Part shown: positions 63,297 to 64,000 of the stretch, piece by piece
Numbering within the stretch: position 1 is the first letter of the stretch
How the letters are laid out: the number at the start of each line of letters is the position of its first letter
Source of the DNA: Alphaproteobacteria bacterium
GTDB lineage: Bacteria > Pseudomonadota > Alphaproteobacteria > Micropepsales > Micropepsaceae
Length of the DNA stretch: 64,000 nucleotides
Direction of reading: 5' to 3'
NCBI GenBank assembly: GCA_947465395.1
Contig: CANIAL010000013.1
Location: 1-64,000 of the forward strand
The notes under the pieces: model-generated
The model's database searches: none
Told to the model about the DNA's origin: nothing
Seen by the model: the letters and a program-made list of their open reading frames with translations, nothing else
Program-made: the position numbers and the translations under genes

Positions 63297-64000
63297 ACGT
63301 CGTCGCCCGAAAACAGCGCCGCCTGCACGGCGCTTTGCGGCGGCGCGCCCAGGCCCAGGTGACCATAGGCGGCGCTGGTCAGGATGCGCCCGCGCGGCGT
63401 GCGCTGCACAAAGCCCTGCTGCATCAGGAACGGCTCCACGATTTCCTCGATGGCGTCGCGCGCTTCGCCAAGCGCGGCGGCGATGGTCTCGATCCCCACC
63501 GGGCCGCCGGAAAAACTTTCCGCGATAAGGGTGAGATACCGCTTGTCGAAACCGTCCAGCCCCTTGCCGTCCACTTCCAGGCGGGTGAGCGCGGCATCGG
63601 CGATTTTCGCATCCACCGTCTTGTGTTTCCCCACCGATGCAAAATCGCGCACGCGTTTCAGAAGCCGCCCGGCAATGCGGGGCGTACCGCGCGAACGGGC
63701 GGCGATTTCCCGCGCGCCTTCCTCGGTCAAATCAAAGCCCAGCACCTTCGCGCCCCGCGCCACGATGCGGCAAAGCTCGTCGGTGGTATAGAAATTCAGC
63801 CGCAGCGGAATCCCGAAACGGTCGCGCAGCGGCGTGGTGATCAGGCCGGAGCGGGTGGTGGCGCCCACAAGCGTGAACGGCGCCAGCGCGATTTTCACGG
63901 AACGCGCCGATGGCCCCTCCCCGATCACAAGATCCAGTTCGAAATCCTCCATGGCGGGATAGAGAATTTCCTCCACCGCCGGGCTGAGGCGGTGAATCTC
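63293..64000 (-). CDS. ruvB: Holliday junction helicase RuvB, C-terminal part (cut by window edge)
   Basis: About 235 residues present. [40 protein letters not shown] (sensor region with arginine finger) and [19 protein letters not shown] are RuvB. The winged-helix end is [22 protein letters not shown]. The Walker motifs lie outside the window. It works with RuvA and RuvC in recombination. It precedes ybgC with a 4-nt overlap. Confidence 0.96.
   Translation of the reverse strand, partial: EIHRLSPAVEEILYPAMEDFELDLVIGEGPSARSVKIALAPFTLVGATTRSGLITTPLRDRFGIPLRLNFYTTDELCRIVARGAKVLGFDLTEEGAREIAARSRGTPRIAGRLLKRVRDFASVGKHKTVDAKIADAALTRLEVDGKGLDGFDKRYLTLIAESFSGGPVGIETIAAALGEARDAIEEIVEPFLMQQGFVQRTPRGRILTSAAYGHLGLGAPPQSAVQAALFSGDDV

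Overview
The window is GC-rich with G/C-ending codons. Its gene content and order (tolQRAB-pal-cpoB beside ruvB/ybgC, mreBCD-mrdA-rodA, the ilvI/ilvH/ilvC set, ftsH-tilS, and MaoC, TIGR02186 and RcnB-type genes) are those of an alphaproteobacterial chromosome. The genus cannot be fixed by eye; a Rhizomicrobium/Micropepsaceae-like lineage is a weak guess. About 60 genes are packed tightly, mostly in minus-strand operons with 4-nt overlaps.

Layout. 1-148: end of an IS3-type element. 168-3587: amino-acid permease, Tat-exported flavin amine oxidase and cytochrome c. 3623-3766: receiver-domain fragment. 3956-8063: trypsin-like protease, MoxR, DUF58 and VWA. 8064-8710: gene-poor stretch with hairpins and one small ORF. 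8711-20831: secreted proteins, half-size UPF0016 protein, two MaoC hydratases, TetR, TPR-methyltransferase, cNMP-patatin, SDR, TPR protein, thiolase and CAP lipoprotein. 20945-27636: TauE plus TIGR02186, an interrupted pdeM, alpha/beta hydrolase, DUF423, ada plus 2OG-oxygenase, and an NHL beta-propeller. 27770-27845: tRNA-Lys(CTT).

27962-33673 is the rod-shape operon (mreB, mreC, mreD, mrdA, rodA), preceded by leuA. 35812-38824 is an ABC importer without a binding protein. 38883-42904 holds ilvC, a LysE exporter, ilvH and ilvI. With leuA this gives most of the entry to branched-chain amino-acid synthesis, and both leuA and ilvI have leaders that look like attenuators. 43088-51103 holds miaA/serB (divergent, 9 nt apart), degP, a lipoprotein, mrp, folA, a frameshifted RcnB-type gene and purA. 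51203-56234 holds thiD, glmM, folP and ftsH. 56408-64000 holds tilS, cpoB, pal, tolB, tolA, tolR, tolQ, ybgC and ruvB (cut by the window edge).

I found no convincing new multi-gene defence or mobile system. The most notable signals are two lesions in otherwise recognisable genes (a 14-bp tandem duplication that shifts the RcnB-type gene, and an amber codon in pdeM), two candidate attenuators, a start-sequestering hairpin in the IS end, a small ORF with a perfect ribosome binding site, and an N-terminally extended TolQ.
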